The notes beneath the pieces were generated by a model, which saw nothing but the letters and a program-made list of their open reading frames with translations, ran no database searches and was not told where the DNA came from. Shown here piece by piece: positions 1-4,655 of a stretch of 7,334 bases of DNA. Made by a program: the position numbers and the translations under genes. Origin of the DNA: HRBIN12 sp964640965. GTDB lineage: Bacteria > Actinomycetota > UBA4738 > HRBIN12. The stretch covers positions 1 to 7,334 of the forward strand of contig CAZXJB010000109.1 in the NCBI GenBank assembly GCA_964640965.1, given 5' to 3'. Position 1 is the stretch's first letter; each line of letters begins with the position of its first letter.

Positions 1-500
1 CTGCGCCCGGGCGCGCCGGCGGAGGCGCGGAGCGGCCCTCCGCGGCGGCCCCGCCCGCGAAGCCGCCCCGCACACGGGAGGAGCCGGAGACCCAGCGGAC
101 GCGGGCGCAGCCGGTGGTGGGCGCGGGGACGGCGGCCGTCGACGTCGCGATGATCCGCGCCAACTGGCAGGGGCTCATCGCCCAGCTGCGCTCGGCGGGC
201 AAGGCCGTGCTCCCCTCGTTCCTCGAGATCGCGACGCCGGCGTCCTTCGACGGCGAGACCCTCGAGCTCGTCTTCCCCCCGGACCGGAAGTTCGGGGTCG
301 CCAAGGTCGAGGAGCGGGAGGGCGAGCTGCGCGAGGCCCTCGTCGCCGTCTTCGGCATCTCGCCGAAGATCCGCTGCGTGGTCCGCGAGCCGGTCGTCGC
401 CGAGGCGGTCGAGGACGACCCGCCGCTCTCGGAGGCCGAGGCGCTCGCGCGGCTCGCGGCCGAGCTCGGCGCCAAGCCCGTGACCGAGGACGGGTCCTAG
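1..500 (+). CDS. dnaX: DNA polymerase III subunit gamma/tau, C-terminal part (5' truncated)
   Basis: The reading frame is open from the first bases of the window to the TAG at 498-500, so this is the 3' end of a longer gene. About 37 residues rich in Ala, Pro, Gly and Arg come first, typical of the flexible linker after the AAA+ clamp-loader core. A compact domain of about 128 residues follows, beginning near position 114, with the stretches RANWQGLIAQLR and LELVFPPDRKFGVAKVEE and an acidic tail. This Trp-containing start and beta-rich pattern resembles the C-terminal domain of actinobacterial DnaX. The full protein would load the sliding clamp at the replication fork. The direct junction with recR supports the call, because dnaX and recR are neighbours in many bacteria. 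The ATPase motifs lie outside the window, so identification rests on the tail and on context. The internal GTG codons at 114 and 117 are not thought to be real starts. Confidence 0.8.
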   Translation, partial: APGRAGGGAERPSAAAPPAKPPRTREEPETQRTRAQPVVGAGTAAVDVAMIRANWQGLIAQLRSAGKAVLPSFLEIATPASFDGETLELVFPPDRKFGVAKVEEREGELREALVAVFGISPKIRCVVREPVVAEAVEDDPPLSEAEALARLAAELGAKPVTEDGS

Positions 501-1094
501 GTGTACGAGGGGCCGATCCAGGACCTGATCGACGAGCTCGCCCGGCTGCCGGGGATCGGGCCGAAGTCCGCCCAGCGCCTGGCGTTCCACCTGGTGAAGG
601 CTCCGCCGGAGGAGGCCAAGCGCCTCGCCGAGGCGATCCTGCGCGCGAAGGAGCGCATCTCCTTCTGCGTCGAGTGCGGCAACGTGGCCGAGGGGGAGCG
701 CTGCCGGATCTGCCGCGACCCGGGCAGGGACCCGACCATCCTGTGCGTGGTCGAGGAGCCGAAGGACGCCGCGACGATCGAGAAGGCCGGGGTCATCAAG
801 GGCCGGTACCACGTGCTCGGCGGCGCGATCAGCCCCCTGGACGGGATCGGGCCGGAGGACCTGCGGGTGCAGGAGCTGCTCGAGCGGGTCGAGCGGGACC
901 ACGTCACCGAGGTCATCATCGCCACGAACCCGAACCTCGAGGGGAACGCCACCGCGATGTACGTGGCGGGGCTGCTGAAGCCGCTCGGGGTGCGCGTGAC
1001 GCGCCTGGCGAGCGGGCTGCCCGTCGGCGGCGACCTCGAGTACGCCGACGAGGTCACGCTCTCGCAGGCCCTCGAGGGCCGCCGCGAGATGTAG
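501..1094 (+). CDS. recR: Recombination mediator protein RecR
   Basis: This complete 197-residue protein has the usual RecR length. The family pattern is visible in order: an N-terminal helix-hairpin-helix (LPGIGPKSAQRLAFHL, residues 16-31), a four-cysteine zinc finger (Cys56, Cys59, Cys68, Cys71), and a Toprim domain beginning near residue 79 (TILCVVEEPKDA) that includes ATNPNLEGNATA. The C-terminal ASGLPVGGDLEYADEVTLSQAL region is present. RecR acts with RecO, and in many bacteria RecF, to load RecA onto SSB-covered single-stranded DNA during gap repair. The GTG start follows the dnaX stop codon with no spacer, so translation is probably coupled and the pair shares an mRNA. A ybaB-like gene, often found between dnaX and recR, is absent here. 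By hand count only one codon ends in A or T, which sets the local codon-use baseline. Identification is very secure. Confidence 0.97.
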   Translation: MYEGPIQDLIDELARLPGIGPKSAQRLAFHLVKAPPEEAKRLAEAILRAKERISFCVECGNVAEGERCRICRDPGRDPTILCVVEEPKDAATIEKAGVIKGRYHVLGGAISPLDGIGPEDLRVQELLERVERDHVTEVIIATNPNLEGNATAMYVAGLLKPLGVRVTRLASGLPVGGDLEYADEVTLSQALEGRREM

Positions 1095-1191
1095 GCACCG
1101 TGCCGTTGCTCCCTCCGGCACCTCTGGGAGCTCGCGCTGCGCCCTCAGATGGGGCCGCGTCCTTCGGTCGGCAGGGTGAGTTCCTCCTTGT

Positions 1192-1216
1192 GCCGCCCTC
1201 CGGGGCCGGAGGCGGC
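1192..1216 (+). terminator. Strong GC-rich hairpin after recR, candidate terminator
   Basis: GCCGCCCTCCGG at 1192-1203 can pair with CCGGAGGCGGC at 1206-1216, giving about 11 base pairs with one bulged C and a tight loop. It lies about 100 bases after the recR stop. No T-run follows, which is common for actinobacterial hairpin terminators but makes the call less certain. It would end the dnaX-recR transcript ahead of the atypical insert. It could also be chance pairing in GC-rich DNA. Confidence 0.4.
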
Positions 1217-1322
1217 CTGCGCCTGCGCGCGCTTGGAGGAGATTCTGCGGTGAGCGACTGAAGCCCGTCCAAGGCCTCCTGTTCACTCAGGCCCGGGTGC
1301 GCCTGCGCGGCCTCTTCGTTGA

Positions 1323-1354
1323 TTCCCCGGAAGCTCGGGCTCCGATCCCCGGAA
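1323..1354 (+). repeat. Two copies of TTCCCCGGAA-type motif, candidate operator
   Basis: GATTCCCCGGAAGC (1321-1334) recurs as GATCCCCGGAAGC (1344-1356). The core of each copy is an imperfect inverted repeat, TTCC-CC-GGAA in the first and ATCC-CC-GGAA in the second. The centres are 22 bases apart, about two helical turns, so both would face the same side of the DNA. They lie 45-55 bases upstream of the TTGACA box, where an activator would be expected to bind. I do not recognise the binding protein. Confidence 0.35.
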
Positions 1355-1376
1355 GCATCGACCGTGTTTCGTCGGC

Positions 1377-1403
1377 TTGACATCTCCGGGGGGGATTCAA
1401 GAT
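1377..1403 (+). promoter_or_regulatory. Possible sigma-70-type promoter for the secreted-protein gene
   Basis: A perfect TTGACA (1377-1382) is followed after 15 bases by CAAGAT (1398-1403), which keeps the important A at position 2 and the final A and T of a -10 box. The spacer is shorter than the usual 17. Transcription would start near 1410, giving a leader of about 33 bases before the ATG at 1443. The consensus -35 in such GC-rich DNA makes this plausible, but the -10 is weak. Confidence 0.35.
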
Positions 1404-1442
1404 GGCAGTGCCAAGAGAAGCAGCACCTTCGAGGGGTGGCAC

Positions 1443-2234
1443 ATGCCTCGGAGAAGGATGCTTCAGGCGGTGTCTCTCGCGTTCGCCATCGTGTTGGCGC
1501 CGATGGTGCCGGTTCAAGGTGCACCTGCGGACTGCTCGGCCGGTGGATACGGTCGGCACCAGTGGGGTGTGTTGCGCCAAGCGAAGGCGAAGGTGAGCGG
1601 GTCACAGGCAAGTATCGAGGTGAGGCGCGCGGATCTCTGCGACCCGCGTGATGATGCGGTCGGTGTTGCGGGCGTGGTCACGCTGCGGCCGCCGGGCGCC
1701 GAGAGCGCTGATCGCTTCGCGCGAGCGGGGTGGCAGCGCGTGCGGTACGCCGATGGCTCGTTGGGGCCTCGGGCCGCGTTCGCAGACTGGTTTCACGACG
1801 GGCAATGGGGTTACGTGCGGCTGTGGGAGCTGACCCTTGGCGACGTCAGCAAGTACAAGGTGACGTGGAAGAACAACGAAGACGGTAAGATCCACCTCGC
1901 TTTCTGCAACGCGGACGGGAGCGCATGCCAGGAGCCGCAGACGCGAGACGGCGTGTTCAGCACCCCGTTCGACCCCGGTCAGGCATGGAGCGACATCAAC
2001 GGGTGGGTCGCCGCGTGGACGACCCACGTGGGCGTAGATCTCCCCGGGACGGTTGACGACAAGGCTAACTATCGACAGATCATGTTCCGCCAGGGGACTG
2101 GCGCATGGCAGACGTGCGCGACGACCGCCTGCCGCCTACCTCCGGAGTTGCGGGGTTGCAGGGACGCGGTGGAGCGGTACCACTTAGTGAAGGTCGATGA
2201 TTCGCACATGAGGACGTGGACAGATCCGCTGTGA
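1443..2234 (+). CDS. Secreted protein of unknown function, atypical codon use
   Basis: I do not recognise this 263-residue protein. The ATG at 1443 was chosen because GAGGGG (1431-1436) sits six bases upstream and a classic signal peptide follows: MPRRRM, a hydrophobic stretch at residues 7-24, and a likely signal peptidase I site near APA at 27-29. A TTG at 1377 is in frame but belongs to a promoter-like TTGACA. The mature part has seven cysteines (31, 66, 155, 162, 225, 230, 239), so disulphides are likely, and it is rich in Trp and Tyr (for example WFHDGQWGYVRLWEL near 116-130). This suggests an extracellular beta-rich, possibly binding, domain, though that is inference. Roughly 55 of 263 codons end in A or T, against one of 197 in recR, and residue 248 uses TTA. 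This argues for recent acquisition. The stop lies 20 bases before the next likely start, so the two secreted-protein genes may be co-transcribed. Confidence 0.72.
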   Translation: MPRRRMLQAVSLAFAIVLAPMVPVQGAPADCSAGGYGRHQWGVLRQAKAKVSGSQASIEVRRADLCDPRDDAVGVAGVVTLRPPGAESADRFARAGWQRVRYADGSLGPRAAFADWFHDGQWGYVRLWELTLGDVSKYKVTWKNNEDGKIHLAFCNADGSACQEPQTRDGVFSTPFDPGQAWSDINGWVAAWTTHVGVDLPGTVDDKANYRQIMFRQGTGAWQTCATTACRLPPELRGCRDAVERYHLVKVDDSHMRTWTDPL

Positions 2235-2254
2235 CCGTGCAGGTGGTGAGAACG

Positions 2255-2363
2255 ATGCGGCGGATGGCGAAGCTGGTCGCCTTGGTCGCAGCGCTCGGCG
2301 CCATGCTGGTCGGGCTGGCGTACGCGACGACGGACGGGAGCGACCCGCTCGCGGGGGGGCACG
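2255..2363 (+). pseudogene. 5' part of frameshifted secreted-protein gene (signal peptide)
   Basis: From ATG 2255, with AGGTGG (2241-2246) eight bases upstream, this frame encodes MRRMAK, a hydrophobic helix (LVALVAALGAMLVGL) and a signal peptidase I site AYA before TTDGSDPLAGG. This is a textbook signal peptide. At a run of seven G residues (2353-2359) the frame then passes into Arg- and Gly-rich nonsense that continues to a stop at 2752. One G fewer would join LAGG directly to TVQSTIDVYIP, the body encoded at 2364-2921, making a secreted protein of about 221 residues. The break may be a sequencing or assembly error, a real inactivating mutation, or slippage at the G run. In-frame GTG codons upstream, at 2216 and 2231, overlap the end of the previous gene and are less likely starts. 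Confidence 0.6.
2353..2359 (+). other. Run of seven G at the frame break
   Basis: The sequence GCGGGGGGGC at 2351-2360 contains seven consecutive G residues, exactly where the signal-peptide frame and the body frame must be joined. Six G residues, or nine, would restore one continuous reading frame. Such runs are prone to replication slippage, and also to sequencing error. Confidence 0.7.
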
Positions 2364-2921
2364 GTGCAGAGCACCATCGACGTGTACATCCCCGCGGGGG
2401 CTGCCGAGGGCGGTCTCCTCCTCGAACCCCCTCCCGAGGGGTTCGAGCCGTGGGTGAGCGCCGAGGGAGCGGAGAGGATCGCCGCGCGCGAGCTCTGGCT
2501 TCCCGACCACGGATCGCTGGTCCCGGTGCTCGCGCTGTACTCCAGCGCGGCCCGGCCGGTCGATGCCGAGGGGCAGCCCGTCGGGCCGCTCCTGCACCAG
2601 GACGTCCCGGTCTGGTACATCGAGATCCCCTCGGAGCTCGTGTTCGCGGCCGGGGAGGCGTGGTACGCGCAGGCCGGCTTCGAGGCGGAGCAGGCGCGGG
2701 CCCGCGGGATGGTCGCGACCGGCTCCATCGTGGTGGACGCGTGCACCGGTGAGCTGGGCCCGGCGTACCTGGGCGTCCGCTCGGCGCAGGAGGCGGGGGA
2801 CCTCGGGGTGACGATCTCCCACGGCCTCTCCGATCTGTCCTTCGCCCACGAGCATCGGGACCCGGCCTGCCCGACCGGGCATACCTGGCGGCCTGACTGG
2901 CTGGGTCCCGCGCAGGGCTGA
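2364..2921 (+). CDS. Body of a secreted hypothetical protein (frameshifted from its signal peptide)
   Basis: This frame is intact for 185 residues from GTG 2364 to TGA 2919-2921, but it is probably the mature domain of the gene that starts at 2255. It has no signal peptide of its own, there is no good ribosome site before GTG 2364 other than the G run itself, and the frame is open upstream of that codon. I do not recognise a family. Visible features are TIDVYIPAG at the start, PVWYIEIPSELVFAAGEAWY at residues 82-101, IVVDACTGELG at 122-132, which resembles the VVDARTGE turns of extracytoplasmic beta domains, and only two cysteines (127, 169). The C-terminus is rich in His, Pro and Trp. Codons ending in A or T number about 14 of 185, closer to the core genes than to the gene at 1443. 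It is convergent with the DUF4349 gene. If the frameshift is real, expression without secretion is the likely outcome. Confidence 0.6.
   Translation: MQSTIDVYIPAGAAEGGLLLEPPPEGFEPWVSAEGAERIAARELWLPDHGSLVPVLALYSSAARPVDAEGQPVGPLLHQDVPVWYIEIPSELVFAAGEAWYAQAGFEAEQARARGMVATGSIVVDACTGELGPAYLGVRSAQEAGDLGVTISHGLSDLSFAHEHRDPACPTGHTWRPDWLGPAQG
2421..2447 (+). repeat. Perfect 10-bp inverted repeat inside a coding region
   Basis: CTCGAACCCC (2421-2430) pairs perfectly with GGGGTTCGAG (2438-2447) across a seven-base loop. It lies inside the frameshifted gene, about 60 bases after the G run, and encodes LEPPPEGFE. In RNA it would form a stable hairpin. Its role is unknown. Confidence 0.6.
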
Positions 2922-2928
2922 GCCCCGC

Positions 2929-2945
2929 CCGGTCCGTCGGACCGG
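2929..2945. terminator. Bidirectional hairpin between convergent genes
   Basis: CCGGTCC (2929-2935) and GGACCGG (2939-2945) form a perfect seven-base-pair stem with a three-base loop. It fills most of the 25-base gap between the plus-strand stop at 2921 and the minus-strand stop at 2947. The symmetry and position fit a shared terminator for both convergent units, although no T-run is present on either side. Confidence 0.6.
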
Positions 2946-2946
2946 C

Positions 2947-3972
2947 TCAGGCGGCGCGGCGGCGACGGAGCCGGCGGACGACGAGCCACGCGACCGCCGC
3001 GAGGACCAGGATCGGGACGAGGTAGCCGAGCCCGACGATGGTCCCGGCGATCACGCCGAAGAACCCGGCGATCGCCCGCTGGACGGCGCGCGGGATGCTC
3101 GGGTTGCGGATCTCGGTCTCGAGCGCGGCGCCCTCCTCGCGCAGCTGCAGGCGGATCGTCGCGAACGCGACGCGGCCCTCGAGGAGCGAGATGGCGCCCT
3201 GGAGCTCCTCGATCCGAAGCTGCGTGTCGTCGAGCGCGTTCTGCACGCGGATCGTCTGCTCGATCGTCGTGGCCCGCTCCATGAGGCCGAGGAGGACCGC
3301 GCGGCGGGCCTTCGCGATCCGCAGGCGGGCCCCCAGGTCCACGTGCTCGGCCGTCACGTCCTCGCCCCGGATGGTCTGGACCTCGACCTCGCCCAGGGCT
3401 CGGAGCTCGCGAAGGACGGCGGCGAACCGCGGAGCCGGCACGCGCATGACGATGGAGCCCGAGCGCTCGCGCCCGCTCGAGGTCTGCACGAACCCGCCGT
3501 AGCGCTCGGCCACGTCCTGCGCCTCGGCGAACCGCTCCTCGAAGGCATCGACCGGCACGACGAGGGAGAGGCTCGCCGTCCTGATCACCTTCGTGAGGTC
3601 GCCTCCCGGGATCAACCCCAGTCCTCGCTCGGCCGTCTCGCCCCCGCCGCCCGGAGCCGGGGAGGCGCCGGGGAGCGGTGCGAGGGCGGGCCTGTTCGGC
3701 CCGTACCACTGGTCGCTCGCCGTCTCGGGGGAGAGGGCGCGCTCGCTGGGGGCGCTCCCCGCGCCCCCTGTGCCGAGCGGGGTTCCCCGCGTCACGAACC
3801 ACCCGAGCCCCGCGGCGGCGACGAGCACGCCCGCGGTCCCCGCCGCGACGAGCGCGCGGAGCGAGCGCGGCCGACGAGGTCCCAGGGGTCGTCGCGTCCG
3901 GCGCCGAGCGGTCGCCTCGCGGGCGGCCGCGTCGAGGAGGTCCTCGCGGATCTGCTCCAGGTACCCGATCAT
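2947..3972 (-). CDS. DUF4349 domain membrane protein, possible anti-sigma partner
   Basis: This 341-residue protein has a short charged cytoplasmic N-terminus (residues 1-38, starting MIGYLEQIREDLLDAAARE), a transmembrane helix at about 39-60, and a Gly/Pro-rich external linker to about 125. The DUF4349 domain follows: TASLSLVVPVDAFEE, YGGFVQTSS (158-166), IVMRVPAPRFAAVLRELRAL, GEDVTAEHVDLGARL (203-217), then a long coiled coil to about 280. A second transmembrane helix at about 306-332 precedes a basic tail (RRLRRRRAA). The ATG is five bases after the stop of the sigma factor gene, with an AGGGGAG Shine-Dalgarno inside the end of that gene, so the two are an operon with coupled translation. 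The molecular function of DUF4349 is not established to my knowledge. Its short cytoplasmic helix and its pairing with a sigma factor suggest that it holds the sigma factor at the membrane. That role is inference. The domain call itself is strong. Confidence 0.88.
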   Translation of the reverse strand: MIGYLEQIREDLLDAAAREATARRRTRRPLGPRRPRSLRALVAAGTAGVLVAAAGLGWFVTRGTPLGTGGAGSAPSERALSPETASDQWYGPNRPALAPLPGASPAPGGGGETAERGLGLIPGGDLTKVIRTASLSLVVPVDAFEERFAEAQDVAERYGGFVQTSSGRERSGSIVMRVPAPRFAAVLRELRALGEVEVQTIRGEDVTAEHVDLGARLRIAKARRAVLLGLMERATTIEQTIRVQNALDDTQLRIEELQGAISLLEGRVAFATIRLQLREEGAALETEIRNPSIPRAVQRAIAGFFGVIAGTIVGLGYLVPILVLAAVAWLVVRRLRRRRAA

Positions 3973-3977
3973 CTGCC

Positions 3978-4655
3978 TCAGCTCCCCTCATCGAGGCCGC
4001 CCGCCGCGAGCTCGCGGGTCAGGCGCTTCAGGCCTCGGCTCACCCGGGCCCGCGCCGTCTCCTCGGAGATCCGCAGCGCCTCGGCCACCTCGCGGTAGCT
4101 CCGGCCCTCGATGACCCGCAGCGAGAGGGCCTCGCGCTGCTCCTCCGACAGGAGCCCGAAGGCCTGGGCGATGGCCCGCCCGACCCGCTCGAAGTCGATG
4201 AGCTCCTCGATCCGCTCGTAGTCCTCGGGGGAGACGTGACGCTCGGGCATCCCGAGCCGGCGCCGGGCCCGGGCGTCCACCGCGCCGGTGCGGAAGTACC
4301 GGGCGAGCAGGTGCCGGGCGATCCCGTGGAGCCATCCCGTGACGCCGAGCCCGCGGTCCCGGAACCGCCGCCGCGAGGCGAAGGCCTCCGCGAAGGTCTC
4401 CGCCACGAGCTCGGCCGCCGCCTCGGCATCGAGGGTCCGTCGGGCGAAGTACCGCAGGAGGGTCTCGGCGTGCCGCTCGTACAGCGCGCCGAACGCCTCC
4501 GGCTCGTCCCAGGACAAGACGAGGAGCTCGACGTCGTCCAGCTGTCCGTACAGGGCGGCCCTCCTTGGGCTCCTCGGCCCGAGCGTCTTCCTCCCAACCG
4601 GATGATGCCGCTTCGGGTCCGATCCGTGACGGCCCGTGTAGGCTCCGGCCGGCAT
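3978..4655 (-). CDS. RNA polymerase sigma factor, ECF (sigma-70) family
   Basis: The longest frame is 225 residues from ATG 4655. Sigma region 2 is at about residues 50-122 (EPEAFGALYERHAETLLRYF, then AAELVAETFAEAFASRRRFR and GWLHGIARHLLARYFR). Region 4 is at about 160-213, with LLSEEQREALSLRVIEGRSY and a helix-turn-helix (EVAEALRISEETARARVSRG) for -35 recognition. There is no region 3, as in the ECF group. The first 34 residues are basic and unlike the family. A perfect AAGGAGG (4566-4560, minus strand) stands six bases before an in-frame CTG at 4553, which would give a more normal 191-residue protein beginning LYGQLDDVELL. The ATG at 4655 has no Shine-Dalgarno and overlaps the start codon of the divergent peptidase gene. 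The DUF4349 gene follows immediately. The sigma factor probably directs a small regulon in response to an envelope signal, but no target was identified. The family is very secure and the start is not. Confidence 0.92.
   Translation of the reverse strand: MPAGAYTGRHGSDPKRHHPVGRKTLGPRSPRRAALYGQLDDVELLVLSWDEPEAFGALYERHAETLLRYFARRTLDAEAAAELVAETFAEAFASRRRFRDRGLGVTGWLHGIARHLLARYFRTGAVDARARRRLGMPERHVSPEDYERIEELIDFERVGRAIAQAFGLLSEEQREALSLRVIEGRSYREVAEALRISEETARARVSRGLKRLTRELAAGGLDEGS
4560..4566 (-). promoter_or_regulatory. Perfect Shine-Dalgarno before a CTG codon of the sigma gene
   Basis: On the minus strand AAGGAGG is followed by six bases and then CTG (4553-4551), in frame with the sigma factor. 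This is an ideal ribosome site at an ideal distance, and it marks where the normal ECF sequence begins. It supports a rare CTG start, although initiation at ATG 4655 cannot be ruled out. Confidence 0.45.
4639..4644 (+). promoter_or_regulatory. Candidate -10 box for a leaderless peptidase mRNA
   Basis: TAGGCT fits the TANNNT pattern of actinobacterial -10 boxes and lies nine bases before the ATG at 4654. No Shine-Dalgarno precedes that ATG. The spacing would place the transcript start at or very near the start codon, as in leaderless mRNAs, which are common in Actinobacteria. No clear -35 box is visible. Confidence 0.4.

Larger units (their letters stand above)
1095..1442. other. Gene-free region between recR and the secreted-protein gene
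   Basis: No convincing coding sequence was found on either strand. The overlapping ORFs lack family features and read as shadows. The recR-proximal part is GC-rich and contains a small hairpin (GTGCCG at 1100-1105 with CGGCAC at 1116-1121) and a much stronger one at 1192-1216. A good Shine-Dalgarno (GGAGGAG, 1235-1241) precedes GTG AGC GAC TGA at 1250-1261, a three-codon ORF that may be the stub of a lost gene. From about 1262 the base composition relaxes. A repeated operator-like motif (1323-1354) and a TTGACA box (1377) follow, which probably form the control region of the gene at 1443. The 12-mer TGCGCCTGCGCG occurs at 1218-1229 and again at 1298-1309, possibly by chance. Confidence 0.6.

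Noticed and set aside
497..1057. Minus-strand ORF opposite recR
   Set aside because: Ser/Arg-rich shadow of the recR codons. No ribosome site or domain.
1377..1442. TTG 1377 as the start of the secreted-protein gene
   Set aside because: It would add 22 residues ahead of a clean signal peptide, it has no Shine-Dalgarno, and the TTG is part of a TTGACA box. ATG 1443 has a good ribosome site.
1054..1611. Minus-strand ORFs in the gap after recR
   Set aside because: No recognisable motif, no convincing ribosome site, and composition like a shadow frame. I kept the gap as non-coding.
2422..2446. LexA/SOS box (TCGAAC...GTTCGA)
   Set aside because: The half sites match the actinobacterial SOS box, but the spacer is 13 bases instead of 4 and the site is inside a coding region.
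2353..2447. Programmed ribosomal frameshift at the G run stimulated by the downstream hairpin
   Set aside because: The hairpin begins about 60 bases after the run, far beyond the usual 5-9 bases, and no standard slippery heptamer is present. Mutation, slippage or sequencing error is simpler.
2069..3991. Long minus-strand ORF (640 codons) overlapping the DUF4349 gene in another frame
   Set aside because: Low-complexity Arg/Ala/Pro-rich translation that crosses several unrelated genes. The DUF4349 frame explains the region.
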